A DNA stretch of 64,000 nucleotides from Lachnospiraceae bacterium (GTDB taxonomy: Bacteria > Bacillota > Clostridia > Lachnospirales > Lachnospiraceae). Of this stretch, positions 24,305 through 33,454 are shown piece after piece (the first letter of the stretch is position 1; every line of letters starts with the position of its first letter). The notes under the pieces are model-generated. The model was not told the DNA's origin. It saw nothing but the letters and a program-made list of their open reading frames with translations, and searched no databases. The DNA lies in assembly GCA_024685315.1 (NCBI GenBank), contig JAIKVW010000054.1:1-64000 (forward strand). Reading direction: 5' to 3'. Made by a program: the position numbers and the translations under genes.

Positions 24305-25119
24305 GGCTTCCCTCCTGCAAGTTCATCATGAGCTGCTGCCACGATACCTTCTATATCCCAGCCTTCCTCTACGCAGTTTCCGGCCACGTCCTTGCCGAGA
24401 TAAAGCAGATACTCTATATTTCCTTCCGGTCCCTTTATCGGGGAATATGAGAGGCCAAGCACCGTGAACCCGGCCCCGGCGGCATATCCGAGAACGGCTT
24501 CGATCACCTCCGCGTGTACCGCGGGATCCCTCACGACGCCTTTTTTACCGACCTTTTCGCGGCCCGCCTCGAACTGAGGCTTGATAAGGCACACCATGGC
24601 GCCGCCGCTTTTCAGGAGCCCGTATGCTGCCGGAAGGATGAGCTTCAGTGAAATGAACGAGACGTCGCAGGAAGCGAAGTCGATATCGTCCGGGACCTGC
24701 TCCCGGGTAATATACCTGAAATTCGTCTTTTCAAGGCAGACCACCCGCGGGTCGTTCCTCAGCTTCCAGTCGAGCTGGCCGTAGCCCACGTCGACAGAGT
24801 AGACCTTCTCCGCGCCGTTCTGCAGCATGCAGTCGGTGAAGCCTCCGGTGGAAGCCCCGATATCCAGGCAGGTCCGGCCGCTGAAACTAAGCCCGAATAC
24901 ATCTACGGCCTTCTCCAGCTTAAGCCCGCCGCGGCTTACGTACCTCAGCCCGCGGCTCTTAAGCTCTATCACAGCCTTCTCAGGATCAAAGGTGCTCCCG
25001 GGCTTATCCTCCCGCTGCCCGTTAACGTATACGTTCCCGGCCATGATCTCGGCCCGGGCCTTCTCCCGGGAAGATGTAAGACCCTGCAGAAGCAGGATCC
25101 TGTCAAGCCTCTCCTTCAC
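24301..25119 (-). CDS. tlyA: TlyA-family rRNA 2'-O-methyltransferase
   Basis: This 272-residue protein has an N-terminal S4 domain (RLDRILLLQGLTSSREKARAEI), then an FtsJ-type SAM-dependent fold with DIGASTGGFTDCML and SVDVGYGQL. Relatives methylate 16S and 23S rRNA (C1409/C1920) and are loosely annotated as hemolysins. I place the start at the GTG at 25119, behind AAAGGAG with a seven-base gap. This overlaps the 3' end of dxs by 17 bases. Upstream frame extension would only read dxs out of frame. Confidence 0.93.
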   Translation of the reverse strand: MKERLDRILLLQGLTSSREKARAEIMAGNVYVNGQREDKPGSTFDPEKAVIELKSRGLRYVSRGGLKLEKAVDVFGLSFSGRTCLDIGASTGGFTDCMLQNGAEKVYSVDVGYGQLDWKLRNDPRVVCLEKTNFRYITREQVPDDIDFASCDVSFISLKLILPAAYGLLKSGGAMVCLIKPQFEAGREKVGKKGVVRDPAVHAEVIEAVLGYAAGAGFTVLGLSYSPIKGPEGNIEYLLYLGKDVAGNCVEEGWDIEGIVAAAHDELAGGKP

Positions 25120-27001
25120 TCTCAAGCTCCTTTGCCGCTTCTCTCGCGGCTGCCGCGGCATCCATTCCGAGGGCTTCCTTAAGCTCCCCGATGCTGCCCT
25201 GCTCGGCAAATATATCCGGCACCCCGATGTGGATGACCTTTATTGGATAGTTTTTACTCTTAATATAGTCCGCGCAGGCCTCACCGAAGCCTCCCCGGAT
25301 CATGTTGTCTTCCATTGTGACCAGGAGCTCGAACCCTTCGCTGTTCAATCTGTCGAGCATCTCCGTGTCCAGAGGCTTTATGAACCTCGCGTTTATTACC
25401 TCGGGCTCGTACCCTCTCTCACTGAGGATCTTCCCGGCCTCAAGCGCGGTCTGGACCATGCCTCCCGCAGCCGCAAACGCAACGCAGCTTCCCTTTACCA
25501 GGGTCATGCTCTTTCCGGTCTCGAGCGGCGTCCTCTCAACCCCGCACTCCGCAGCCAGATCCTCCGGGCCGTTCCCCCTGGGATACCTTACCGCGATCGG
25601 AGCCTCAAAATGATAGGCAAATTCCATCATTTCTGAAAGCTCGGCGAGATCCATCGGCGCGCAGATCGTCATGTTCGGCACCGCGGATAAATACGAAAGA
25701 TCCAGGGTGCCGTGATGCGTCGGCCCGTCCTGTCCTACCAGCCCCGCCCTGTCTATGCAGAGCACCACCGGGAGCTTCTGCAGGCAGACGTCGTGGACTA
25801 TCTGGTCAAAGGCCCTCTGCAGGAAAGAGGAATACACCGCGAAAAATGGCTTCATCCCTCCTGCCGCGAGCCCCGCGGCAAATGTTACCGCGTGCTGCTC
25901 TGCGATCCCAACATCGAAAAAGCGGTCCGGATAGCGCACCTGGAAGGCCTTCAGGCCTGTGCCGTCCGGCATTGCCGCGGTGATCGCAGCGACATCCGGA
26001 TGGTCCTTCCCCAGCTCGACCATCTTGTCGGAGAATGCGCTTGTCCAGGACCTTCCGGGCGATTTCACCGGCATACCGGTCTTAATGTCAAATGCCCCGA
26101 TTCCGTGGAAAATATCCGGGTTCTCCTCCGCGGGCTTGTAGCCGCGGCCCTTCTGGGTAACTACGTGCAGCACCACAGGCCGGTTCACACGCTTCAGCGA
26201 ATTGATGATATTAATGAGCCCGACGGTATCGTGCCCGTCGACCGGCCCGAAATAACGTATCCCGAGGCCTTCAAAGAAACCGTCCTGAACCAGGGCTTTG
26301 CGGATATCGTCCTTGCTCTGGCGCAGCATCCCCGCGAGGCGGTCGCCGACCTTCGGGACCTTGCCGAGGGCGTTCTTAAGTTCGTCCTTGAAATCGAGAT
26401 AGGACTCCTTCGTCCTCATTTCCGTGAGGTGCTGCGAGAAGCCGCCCACGTTCCTCGAGATCGACATGGTATTGTCGTTCAGGATTATTATGAGGTTGCT
26501 CCTCAGCATCTCCATGTTGTTGAGGGCTTCGAAGGCCATTCCGCCGGTCATGGCGCCGTCGCCGATCACCGCCGCGATGGTGTATTTTTCACCCTTAATG
26601 TCGCGGGCCTTGGCGTAGCCGAGCGCTGCCGACAGGGAAGTAGTGCTGTGCCCCGTGTCGAATGCGTCGCAGGAGCTTTCCTCCATCTTCGGGAACCCGC
26701 TGATGCCCTTGTACTGCCTGAGGGTCGAAAAATCATCCTTCCGGCCCGTCAGTATCTTGTGGGCGTAAGCCTGGTGGCCTACGTCCCATATAAGCTTGTC
26801 CTGCGGAAGATCGAGGCACACGTGGAGAGCCATGGTGAGCTCTACGACTCCGAGGCTCGGTGCGAGGTGCCCCCCGGTCCTGCTCACCGTCCGGATGATA
26901 AGCTTCCTTATCTCCGAGGCAAGTTTCGGATAATCCTCCGGAGAAATACTCTTGATATCGTTTGGTTTATTTATCCTGTCAAGTACAGAATCAGATCCCA
27001 C
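25103..27001 (-). CDS. dxs: 1-deoxy-D-xylulose-5-phosphate synthase
   Basis: This thiamine-diphosphate enzyme of 632 residues makes DXP from pyruvate and glyceraldehyde-3-phosphate, the first step of the MEP isoprenoid path. It shows GGHLAPSLGVVELT, the TPP motif GDGAMTGGMAFEALN and the transketolase-type segment with the catalytic-region sequence GIAEQHAVTFAAGLA. It is directly downstream of the prenyltransferase gene ispA (six-base gap) and overlaps tlyA, so it is part of one transcript. Confidence 0.97.
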   Translation of the reverse strand: MGSDSVLDRINKPNDIKSISPEDYPKLASEIRKLIIRTVSRTGGHLAPSLGVVELTMALHVCLDLPQDKLIWDVGHQAYAHKILTGRKDDFSTLRQYKGISGFPKMEESSCDAFDTGHSTTSLSAALGYAKARDIKGEKYTIAAVIGDGAMTGGMAFEALNNMEMLRSNLIIILNDNTMSISRNVGGFSQHLTEMRTKESYLDFKDELKNALGKVPKVGDRLAGMLRQSKDDIRKALVQDGFFEGLGIRYFGPVDGHDTVGLINIINSLKRVNRPVVLHVVTQKGRGYKPAEENPDIFHGIGAFDIKTGMPVKSPGRSWTSAFSDKMVELGKDHPDVAAITAAMPDGTGLKAFQVRYPDRFFDVGIAEQHAVTFAAGLAAGGMKPFFAVYSSFLQRAFDQIVHDVCLQKLPVVLCIDRAGLVGQDGPTHHGTLDLSYLSAVPNMTICAPMDLAELSEMMEFAYHFEAPIAVRYPRGNGPEDLAAECGVERTPLETGKSMTLVKGSCVAFAAAGGMVQTALEAGKILSERGYEPEVINARFIKPLDTEMLDRLNSEGFELLVTMEDNMIRGGFGEACADYIKSKNYPIKVIHIGVPDIFAEQGSIGELKEALGMDAAAAAREAAKELESEGEA

Positions 27002-27007
27002 CGGTTC

Positions 27008-27964
27008 CTACCTGTCCCTTCCTGCAAGGTATATTACAAGATCCTCAAGGAAGCTGCCTTCCTTTTCCGGCCTCATTTCCTTAAGTATCCGGACCGCCTT
27101 CAGCGAATAGGCCTCGGCGTCCTCTCTTGCTTTATCCAATCCGTACAGGCTGACCCAGGTAGTCTTCTCATTTCGCTCGTCACTGTGGACCGGCTTACCG
27201 AGGTTCTTCTCGTCCCCAGTCACGTCCAAAATGTCATCGGCTATCTGGAAAGCCATTCCAATGCAGCTCGCGGCGTCATGCACCCCTGCAAGCTCTTCTT
27301 CGGAAGCGCCGGCGAGGACCGCCCCGATCATCATGGAGGCTTCGATCAACGCCCCGGTCTTGTTTTCAAATATGAACTCGAGCATCTCCTTATCGAGTGC
27401 CCGTCCGGTCATCTCAACGTCGGCGGTCTGACCGCCGATCATTCCGTATATGCCCGGCTTCTCTGCCAGTATCTTCATGGCGCGCGAGGCCCTTCGAAGC
27501 TCTTCCTCATCCTTAGCGAGGTCAAAAGCCCTGGCTGCGGTCTCGAAAGCATAATTCAGCAGGGCGTCGCCCGCGAGTATCGCCATGTCCTCTCCGAACA
27601 CCTTGTGCGAGGTGAGCCTTCCGCGCCGGTAGTCGTCATTGTCAAGCGCGGGCAGATCGTCGTGGATCAGAGAGTAGGTATGGATCATCTCAATCGCAGC
27701 CATGAAGGGCTTTAGCATCTCTGCGCAGCCCTGGACGGCCTCCTGCGCATTCTCCCCGCAGCCATCCTTCAAAAGGAAGCTGAAGGTCTCGCTCATCAGC
27801 ACCGGCCTGATCCTCTTACCGCCTGAGAGAAGGCTGTAGCGCATGGCCTCTATCACCGTCTTCTGGAATCCCTCCGCCTCAGGTGCAAAGCTCTCCACGA
27901 TCTGTCCGGCCTGCTGCGCTTTTGCCCTAAGGAGCGCGGTCAGATCCGCGGTATTATTTTCCAT
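27008..27964 (-). CDS. ispA: Farnesyl/geranyl diphosphate synthase
   Basis: This 318-residue trans-prenyltransferase joins IPP units. It has the first aspartate-rich motif DDLPALDND, the second motif DDILD, and the GGKRIRP and lysine-containing segments of the family. The short residues upstream of the first motif suggest an FPP or GPP product. I prefer the ATG at 27964 because GGGAG is seven bases upstream; the ATG at 27970 is possible. The start lies inside the end of xseB. Confidence 0.95.
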   Translation of the reverse strand: MENNTADLTALLRAKAQQAGQIVESFAPEAEGFQKTVIEAMRYSLLSGGKRIRPVLMSETFSFLLKDGCGENAQEAVQGCAEMLKPFMAAIEMIHTYSLIHDDLPALDNDDYRRGRLTSHKVFGEDMAILAGDALLNYAFETAARAFDLAKDEEELRRASRAMKILAEKPGIYGMIGGQTADVEMTGRALDKEMLEFIFENKTGALIEASMMIGAVLAGASEEELAGVHDAASCIGMAFQIADDILDVTGDEKNLGKPVHSDERNEKTTWVSLYGLDKAREDAEAYSLKAVRILKEMRPEKEGSFLEDLVIYLAGRDR

Positions 27965-28169
27965 CTTCATTCTCCCTGCGAAGCCTTATTATCTCTTTCT
28001 CAACTTTATCTATGGACCCATTGGCGAACTCAAGGAGCTCGGTCCCCTCCCGGTAAAGCTTAAATGCTTCCTCTAGGGGAATATCCTTGCTCTCCATCTT
28101 CCTGATAATGCCGTCAAGCTCTTCAAACGCCTTCTCGAGGGTCATGTCTTTATTCTTATTATCTTCCAT
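27954..28169 (-). CDS. xseB: Exodeoxyribonuclease VII small subunit
   Basis: This 71-residue helical subunit binds several times to XseA. The family pattern is TLEKAFEELDGIIRKMES, then the EEAFKLYREGTELLEF region. I start at the ATG at 28169, which gives normal length and an AGGAT ribosome site. Upstream frame extension reads into xseA and is not family-like. It ends by overlapping the ispA start. Confidence 0.92.
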   Translation of the reverse strand: MEDNKNKDMTLEKAFEELDGIIRKMESKDIPLEEAFKLYREGTELLEFANGSIDKVEKEIIRLRRENEDGK

Positions 28170-28188
28170 ATTGATCCTGCCTCTACGC

Positions 28189-29469
28189 TTAGATCCGGGG
28201 CGCTGAGGAAATGACCTCGGCTTCCAGATTTCCGTCAGTAACAGCAATGTTTATCCTGTCGCCGCGCTCTGCCTCCGAAACGGATGTGACTGCTTGTCCG
28301 CCCGCGCTTGTCACATATGCGTAGCCGCGCTCCAGCTGCCGCATCGGCGAGAGCCCTTCAATCGTCCGGACGCATACGGACATCCTGCCTTTGGTGCGGG
28401 TGAGTTCCATATCCATCAGCACTCCGATCCGGTCCGCGCAGTCTGCCGCATGCCGCCTGGAATCGGTAATGCGGTGGTCCATCAGCAGCTCAAGCTTGTC
28501 CCTGCTCCCGGCCAGCAGCTGCCTCTTGTGCTCCAGCATGCTGCGGGGGCTCCGGGCTTTCAGCAGCGCCTGGTAACGGGCCAGCTTGTCGCGGTTTTCC
28601 GAAAGCTTCCTGCCCATATGGAGCTCAAGCGCTTCCTTCGCGCTGTCCAGCCGGTCAAAGACCGCCATGATGTCCGGGACTGCAAGCTCTGCCGCAGCCG
28701 AAGGGGTCGGCGCCCGAAGGTCCGCCGCGAAATCGGCTATGGTGAAATCGGTCTCGTGGCCAACCGCGGAAATGACCGGGGTCCGGCATTCATAGATGGC
28801 CCTCGCGAGGACCTCCTCATTAAATGCCCAGAGATCCTCCAGCGAACCTCCGCCGCGGCCCGCGATGATCACGTCCACGCCGTATTCGTCGAGCTCCCTG
28901 ATACCTGCGGCAACGCTCTCTGCCGCGCCGTCTCCCTGGACTGCAGCGGCCCTGAAAACTATCTGTATGTACGGGTCGCGCCTGGTCGACACGCTTATAA
29001 TGTCGTGGACCGCCGCCCCGGTACTCGCTGTGACCACTCCAAGTTTCTTCGGAAACTTAGGGATGGGCTTCTTGTGCGCGGGATCGAAAAGGCCTTCCTC
29101 TTCGAGCTTCTTTTTCAGCTTCTCGAACTGCGCATATAGCGCCCCGGCCCCGTCCGTCACGATCTGCTTCGCGTAGAGCTGGTACTCGCCGCTGCGCTCG
29201 TAAACGGAAACGCTCCCGTAAACGATGACCTCCATGCCTTCCGCAAGCCGGAACGTAAGCCCCGCCTTCCGGTCGGCCGCGAACATCACCGCCCTGATCG
29301 CAGAACCGCTGTCCTTCAGGGTGAAATAGATATGCCCCGAGGAGTGGTACTTGCAGCTCCCGACCTCGCCCTTCACGAAGATCCTGTTGAGCGCGAAGTC
29401 GTCCATGAAGAGCTGCTTTATGTATCGGTTTACACTTGAAACCGAATATATCTTACGTCTCTGTTCCAT
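28189..29469 (-). CDS. xseA: Exodeoxyribonuclease VII large subunit
   Basis: This 426-residue nuclease subunit has an N-terminal OB fold (SVSSVNRYIKQLF, FVKGEVGSCKYHSSGHIYFTLKD) and a catalytic domain with the family blocks GVVTASTGAAVHDI, IIAGRGGGSLEDLWAFNEE and SAVGHETDFTIADF. The C-terminal half is a long coiled coil. It degrades single-stranded DNA from both ends. It is five bases downstream of the nusB stop. Confidence 0.96.
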   Translation of the reverse strand: MEQRRKIYSVSSVNRYIKQLFMDDFALNRIFVKGEVGSCKYHSSGHIYFTLKDSGSAIRAVMFAADRKAGLTFRLAEGMEVIVYGSVSVYERSGEYQLYAKQIVTDGAGALYAQFEKLKKKLEEEGLFDPAHKKPIPKFPKKLGVVTASTGAAVHDIISVSTRRDPYIQIVFRAAAVQGDGAAESVAAGIRELDEYGVDVIIAGRGGGSLEDLWAFNEEVLARAIYECRTPVISAVGHETDFTIADFAADLRAPTPSAAAELAVPDIMAVFDRLDSAKEALELHMGRKLSENRDKLARYQALLKARSPRSMLEHKRQLLAGSRDKLELLMDHRITDSRRHAADCADRIGVLMDMELTRTKGRMSVCVRTIEGLSPMRQLERGYAYVTSAGGQAVTSVSEAERGDRINIAVTDGNLEAEVISSAPRI

Positions 29470-29474
29470 TTTCC

Positions 29475-29951
29475 CTATTCAGAAAGCAGGGTCTCCGGAG
29501 CTTCTTCTTTGTCCGGCCCGCCGCCGGCTGCTGCCTTCGAAAGCCTGCCAAGGACCCCGTTCACAAATGAAGGCGAATTGTCTCCGCCGTACTCCCTGGC
29601 CAGCTCCACAGCCTCGTTTATCGCGACTTTTACGGGTATGTCGTCGTCATAGCGCATCTCGTACAGGGCCAGCCGGATGATTATCCTCTCCGCTGTGCCC
29701 ATCCTGTCCGCGGACCAGCCCACGGTCTCCTCGTTAATAAGCCTGTCAAGCTCATCCTCCATGGCCTTCACCTTCCCGGCCTTGCCGGAAATATAGCTGC
29801 TCTCGGCCTCGTCGGGCACGGGGAGGACTTTCTCATCGCTGAAATCCTCCAGCATGTAAAGCTCCGCCTGCTCGCCGATCTCGGCCTCCGGGTGGAAATC
29901 ACCGGCAAAAAGCAGCCGGAAGATGTGCTCTCTCAGCTCTCTCTTTTCCAT
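29475..29951 (-). CDS. nusB: Transcription antitermination factor NusB
   Basis: This 158-residue helical RNA-binding protein forms a complex with S10 (NusE) on boxA of rRNA operons. Recognisable segments are the N-terminal RREHIFRLLF-like start and the C-terminal VAINEAVELAREYGGDNSPSFVNGVLGRL. A short acidic insertion (about 35-60) makes it a little longer than usual. GGAGG precedes the ATG. A hairpin lies between asp23 and this gene. Confidence 0.94.
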   Translation of the reverse strand: MEKRELREHIFRLLFAGDFHPEAEIGEQAELYMLEDFSDEKVLPVPDEAESSYISGKAGKVKAMEDELDRLINEETVGWSADRMGTAERIIIRLALYEMRYDDDIPVKVAINEAVELAREYGGDNSPSFVNGVLGRLSKAAAGGGPDKEEAPETLLSE

Positions 29952-29991
29952 TTATTCCTCCGCAAACATCTAAGATGTTTCATAGTAAGAT

Positions 29992-30028
29992 AAAAGGACA
30001 CATTACACGTAGTCCTGCAATATGTCCT
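29992..30028 (-). terminator. Hairpin between asp23 and nusB (partial terminator)
   Basis: On the minus strand AGGACATATT pairs with AATGTGTCCT (one G-U pair) and is followed by TTTTATC. Its position between two genes of the same direction suggests partial termination that lowers expression of nusB and the genes beyond it. Confidence 0.55.
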
Positions 30029-30056
30029 CTCACTTTATCGTACGTATATATGGTTA

Positions 30057-30452
30057 TCAATCTTCTTCTGTCTTCACATCTGTGACGCGGACATTAACTG
30101 TCTCGACCGTGAGCCCTGTCATGCTCTCGATCTCGCTCCTGACCTTGGACTGCACGTTCGCGGTGACCTCCGGAATGCTCACGCCGTAATCAAGAACAAG
30201 GGAAATATTCACTGTCACTTTATCTTCTTCTACTGAAAGCTGCACTCCCTTTGAAAGGACCTGCATCCCCAGACGGCTGATGATGTTCTTCTGGAGACTG
30301 CCTGCGCTTCCGGCAAGCGCCGCTACTCCCTCGGTCCCGCTGGCTGCGATGCCCGCGATGACCGCGATCACTTCCTCAGCAATCTCAACATCGCCGTAGG
30401 TGCCTCCGATCCCGGCTCCGTGCTTCTGCGCTTCTTTTAACTCTTCGGCCAT
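30057..30452 (-). CDS. Asp23/Gls24 envelope stress protein (YqhY-like)
   Basis: This 131-residue small cytosolic protein shows the Asp23 pattern: GDVEIAEEVIAVIAGIAASGTEGVAAL, the basic middle, then VNISLVLDYGVSIPEVTANVQSKVRSEIESMTGL. It sits upstream of nusB, the same position as yqhY in Firmicutes. There it is tied to acetyl-CoA carboxylase or envelope homeostasis. The ATG at 30452, behind GGAGGTG, is preferred over a GTG nine bases upstream. Confidence 0.92.
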   Translation of the reverse strand: MAEELKEAQKHGAGIGGTYGDVEIAEEVIAVIAGIAASGTEGVAALAGSAGSLQKNIISRLGMQVLSKGVQLSVEEDKVTVNISLVLDYGVSIPEVTANVQSKVRSEIESMTGLTVETVNVRVTDVKTEED

Positions 30453-30519
30453 ATATATCACCTCCGGATACTATACTATTCATATCAGATCAGCACGCAG
30501 TTCGTACTGTCAATGTAAT

Positions 30520-30528
30520 ATTATAACA
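30520..30528 (-). promoter_or_regulatory. Extended -10 promoter of the asp23-nusB operon
   Basis: On the minus strand TGTTATAAT, an extended -10 box, sits about 70 bases before the asp23 ATG. Its -35 (TGTTCA) is poor, as usual for extended -10 promoters. Confidence 0.6.
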
Positions 30529-30551
30529 GAATGCAAATGTTTTGAACAGAG

Positions 30552-32159
30552 TTATCTGTCCCATTTGTCGCAGAGCCTGTTGATCTCGTCGGTAAACTTC
30601 TCGAGGTCGCTGTTCGCTCCGTGCTCGTTGTGGGCAATGACGGAAAGCAGTCTCTTGCCGGCAGCCTCCAGCCTCTGGAATACCTCGGAGACCTTCCTTG
30701 CCGCCGCGGAAATTCCGGGCTTCACGATCCTGACTGCCTGAGGGGCAGCCAGACATTCGTTGGTAATGAGGTCGTATTCCCAGCCGGTATAAGGCGCTAC
30801 CGCGTCGAGCCCGGTCTCCTTCCTTATCCTTTCCGCGAGGATATCGGTCACGCCGTCCTCACCGTGGACAATGAACACTCTCTGAGGCTTCTTTTCGAAG
30901 GCTCCGATCCATTTCATGAGCCCTTCGCTGTCCGCGTGCCCGCTGATGCCGATAAGGGTAGCAATCTCGGCCTTGACCGCGATCTCCTCACCGAACAGCT
31001 TGACCTCGGTCGCGCCATCTACCAGGTTCCTGCCCAGCGTCCCGACGCTCTGGTAACCTACGAAGAGGACCGTCGATTCCGGCCTCCAAAGGTTGTGCTT
31101 CAGATGGTGCCTGATGCGGCCCGCGTCGCACATTCCGGATGCGGAGATGATCACCTTCGGGGTCATGTCGGTATTGATGGCTATGGAGTCATTGCTCGAG
31201 ATCGAAACTTTAAGTCCTTCGAACTTGATCGGGCTGATGCCCTGCCTGATGAGGGCCTTTGCCTCGTCGTCATAGCAGCCGGGGATATTTCTGTCAAATA
31301 TCGTCGTGGCTTCAACTGCCAGAGGGCTGTCCACGTAGACCTCGAAGCCGTCATGCCCCTGGACAAGGCCTCTCTCCTTGATCTCCCTGATGAAGTAGAG
31401 TATCTCCTGGGTCCTGCCTACCGCAAATGAGGGGATGACGACATTTCCTCCGCGGTCAAGCGTCCTCTGTATCACCTCGCCGAGGTCGCCGACATAGTCC
31501 GGGCGCTCGCCGTGGACCCTGTCGCCGTAGGTCGATTCCATGATAACGTAGTCGGCCTCTGTAATATAGTTCGGGTCGTCGATTATCGGCTGGTTGATAT
31601 TTCCGATATCTCCGGAGAAGACCAGCTTCTTCGTAACCTCTCCCTCTGTCGCCCAGACTTCGATGCTGGCAGATCCCAGAAGGTGTCCGGCGTCGATGAA
31701 CCTGATGCTGATCCCGTCGCAGACCTGTATGATCTGGTCGTACTGGCAGGGAATGAACTGCTCCATGACCGCAGCGGCCTGCTCCGTGGTATAAAGCGGC
31801 TCTACCGCGCCGTGGCCCGCCCTTTTCCCCTTGCGGTTCTTCCATTCAGCCTCGGCCTCCTGGATGTGGGCGCTGTCTTTAAGCATGATGTCGCAGAGCT
31901 CCATCGTTGCTTCGGTGCAGTACACCGGGCCCCGGAACCCCTGCGCGTAAAGAAGCGGAATGAGTCCGGAATGGTCAATATGAGCATGGGTAAGCAGCAC
32001 ATAATCGACCTGTGAGGCTGCCGCGGGGATGTCCCTGTTCTCGAACAGGTCCTTGCCCTGCTCCATGCCGCAGTCTACAAGTACCTTCTTTCCTGCAGCT
32101 TCAAGGTAGTGCTTGCTGCCTGTAACTTCATGAACGGCACCGGAAAATACTAGTCTCAT
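30552..32159 (-). CDS. Beta-CASP metallo-beta-lactamase-fold RNase-like protein
   Basis: This protein of 535 residues has the metal motif HAHIDHSG, further ligands in DAGHLLGS and FSGDIG, the beta-CASP cap region (PSFAVGRTQEILY) and the C-terminal RMMBL histidine block in SGHADSEGL. These proteins are zinc-dependent RNA nucleases related to CPSF-73 and archaeal aCPSF. It is not the RNase J type. It follows the Cys-Ala protein gene by 11 bases, with its own AAGGAGGG ribosome site in the gap, so it is read from the same transcript. Confidence 0.93.
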   Translation of the reverse strand: MRLVFSGAVHEVTGSKHYLEAAGKKVLVDCGMEQGKDLFENRDIPAAASQVDYVLLTHAHIDHSGLIPLLYAQGFRGPVYCTEATMELCDIMLKDSAHIQEAEAEWKNRKGKRAGHGAVEPLYTTEQAAAVMEQFIPCQYDQIIQVCDGISIRFIDAGHLLGSASIEVWATEGEVTKKLVFSGDIGNINQPIIDDPNYITEADYVIMESTYGDRVHGERPDYVGDLGEVIQRTLDRGGNVVIPSFAVGRTQEILYFIREIKERGLVQGHDGFEVYVDSPLAVEATTIFDRNIPGCYDDEAKALIRQGISPIKFEGLKVSISSNDSIAINTDMTPKVIISASGMCDAGRIRHHLKHNLWRPESTVLFVGYQSVGTLGRNLVDGATEVKLFGEEIAVKAEIATLIGISGHADSEGLMKWIGAFEKKPQRVFIVHGEDGVTDILAERIRKETGLDAVAPYTGWEYDLITNECLAAPQAVRIVKPGISAAARKVSEVFQRLEAAGKRLLSVIAHNEHGANSDLEKFTDEINRLCDKWDR

Positions 32160-32170
32160 ATGCTCCCTCC

Positions 32171-33454
32171 TTATTTATTCTTCTTCTTGCTCTCAAGATA
32201 TCTGAGTTTCAGATTCGTGTTGTAGAAATCCTTTGCGGAACAGCCGGCCCTGCCGCCGCCGGCGCAGGCACATGCGCAGGCACACGCGCAGGCGCATGAA
32301 CTGTGGGCGCATCCGCCGCCGCGGGAAATATGCGAGCTGCCGCCGCCGCGTCCGGAGCTTCCCGAGCTCCTGCCGGCAGGACGGGCGCCGCCCCTTGGCG
32401 CTGCTATAGTGATCGGGACCACGTGGACCCTCATGAAGGTATTGGGCATCGAAGCAAAAGCGTAGGTACCGTCCGTGGTCTTGTTTTTGAGGTCCTTCTC
32501 TTCCTTCGGGATATCTTCTTCTGTTATGGTCTCCTCGCTCTGGATGAAGCTCCTGCCGCAGTACGGGCAGTTGTCCGCGCCCTCGGGCCTTGAAGCTCCG
32601 CAGCCCTGGCAGTTAGGATAGTAGACTACCTTGGTGCGGGTGATCTTTTTGCCCTGGGTCGAAGAGGAGCTGAATCCCGAACCACTCGCGTACCTCGATA
32701 TCGTGCGGAAGATCCACCCGATAAACGCGATCACTCCGACGGAGAAGAGCATACCTATGATACCCAGGATAAAATCTCCAGTAGAATTATCGTTGTAATC
32801 GTAATCGTATGAACCGCCGTCATCATAGGATTTGGAATAATCGAAGGCATAGGCGTCATCCGAGTATGTTACCTGTACCGAGTAGCGCTCGTTCTTTCCG
32901 AGGGAAGTCTCCCAGAGATAATATCCGCTCCCGTCTACAGAGGTCTCCGGGCTTACTCCAAGCACATTCTCTGCGCTCCAGCGGATCGCCAGGCGGTCTA
33001 CATTAAGGCTGTCGAACCATCCGGGCGTGAAGGTGTATACGGTCTCCCCTTCCATATTCTGGTCGACCTGGTACATATAGTCCTGGACAACGATGAACTC
33101 AAAGCTTACGACCTCGTCCTCATAATAATCCCTGTCGAAATCTATGCGCACATAGCTTCCGTATGAACCGTCGTACCTGATGCTCTTTATCGTATCAGAG
33201 ACCGCCTCGATATCAACATATTCGTCGTTCGGGATGCCGATCGTGACCCAGGAAAGCGGGCCTTCCGAGTCCGAATCAAGCACCAGCCAGTCGATCCGAT
33301 AGTCCATTGTGAGCGTAGCGTCGTCATTAACCGTGACTGTGATCTCATAGTTCTGGATCTCGTCCAGATCTTTGGCCGAAGCTTTCATACCGAAAGCCGG
33401 CAGCAGGAGAACAGCGCACACGGCGCATACGATAAGTTTCCTTAACTTTCTCAT
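32171..33454 (-). CDS. Membrane zinc-ribbon protein with Cys-Ala repeat tail (candidate rSAM substrate)
   Basis: This 427-residue protein has, in order, a signal peptide (about 1-27), an extracytoplasmic beta-rich domain of about 200 residues resembling the DUF2207 type, one transmembrane helix (about 227-250), a zinc ribbon (C282, C285, C296, C299) and a Gly/Ser/Arg-rich stretch. The tail reads CAHSS, then six consecutive Cys-Ala pairs (387-398), GGGRAG and C405, and ends in a basic segment. Its ATG overlaps the stop of the radical SAM gene (ATGA). The eight cysteines could be a modification target of that enzyme or a metal site. Topology puts the tail in the cytoplasm, where the enzyme acts. 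The function is unknown. Confidence 0.85.
   Translation of the reverse strand: MRKLRKLIVCAVCAVLLLPAFGMKASAKDLDEIQNYEITVTVNDDATLTMDYRIDWLVLDSDSEGPLSWVTIGIPNDEYVDIEAVSDTIKSIRYDGSYGSYVRIDFDRDYYEDEVVSFEFIVVQDYMYQVDQNMEGETVYTFTPGWFDSLNVDRLAIRWSAENVLGVSPETSVDGSGYYLWETSLGKNERYSVQVTYSDDAYAFDYSKSYDDGGSYDYDYNDNSTGDFILGIIGMLFSVGVIAFIGWIFRTISRYASGSGFSSSSTQGKKITRTKVVYYPNCQGCGASRPEGADNCPYCGRSFIQSEETITEEDIPKEEKDLKNKTTDGTYAFASMPNTFMRVHVVPITIAAPRGGARPAGRSSGSSGRGGGSSHISRGGGCAHSSCACACACACACAGGGRAGCSAKDFYNTNLKLRYLESKKKNK

Noticed and set aside
25712..27715. Open frame of 667 codons on the plus strand
   Set aside because: It is the exact antisense of dxs and ispA, whose motifs are unmistakable; high GC makes such shadows long.
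32240..32320. Cys-Ala run as sequencing or assembly artefact
   Set aside because: The codons vary (TGC/TGT, GCC/GCG/GCA), frame is kept and a conserved-looking segment follows, so it reads as real coding sequence.
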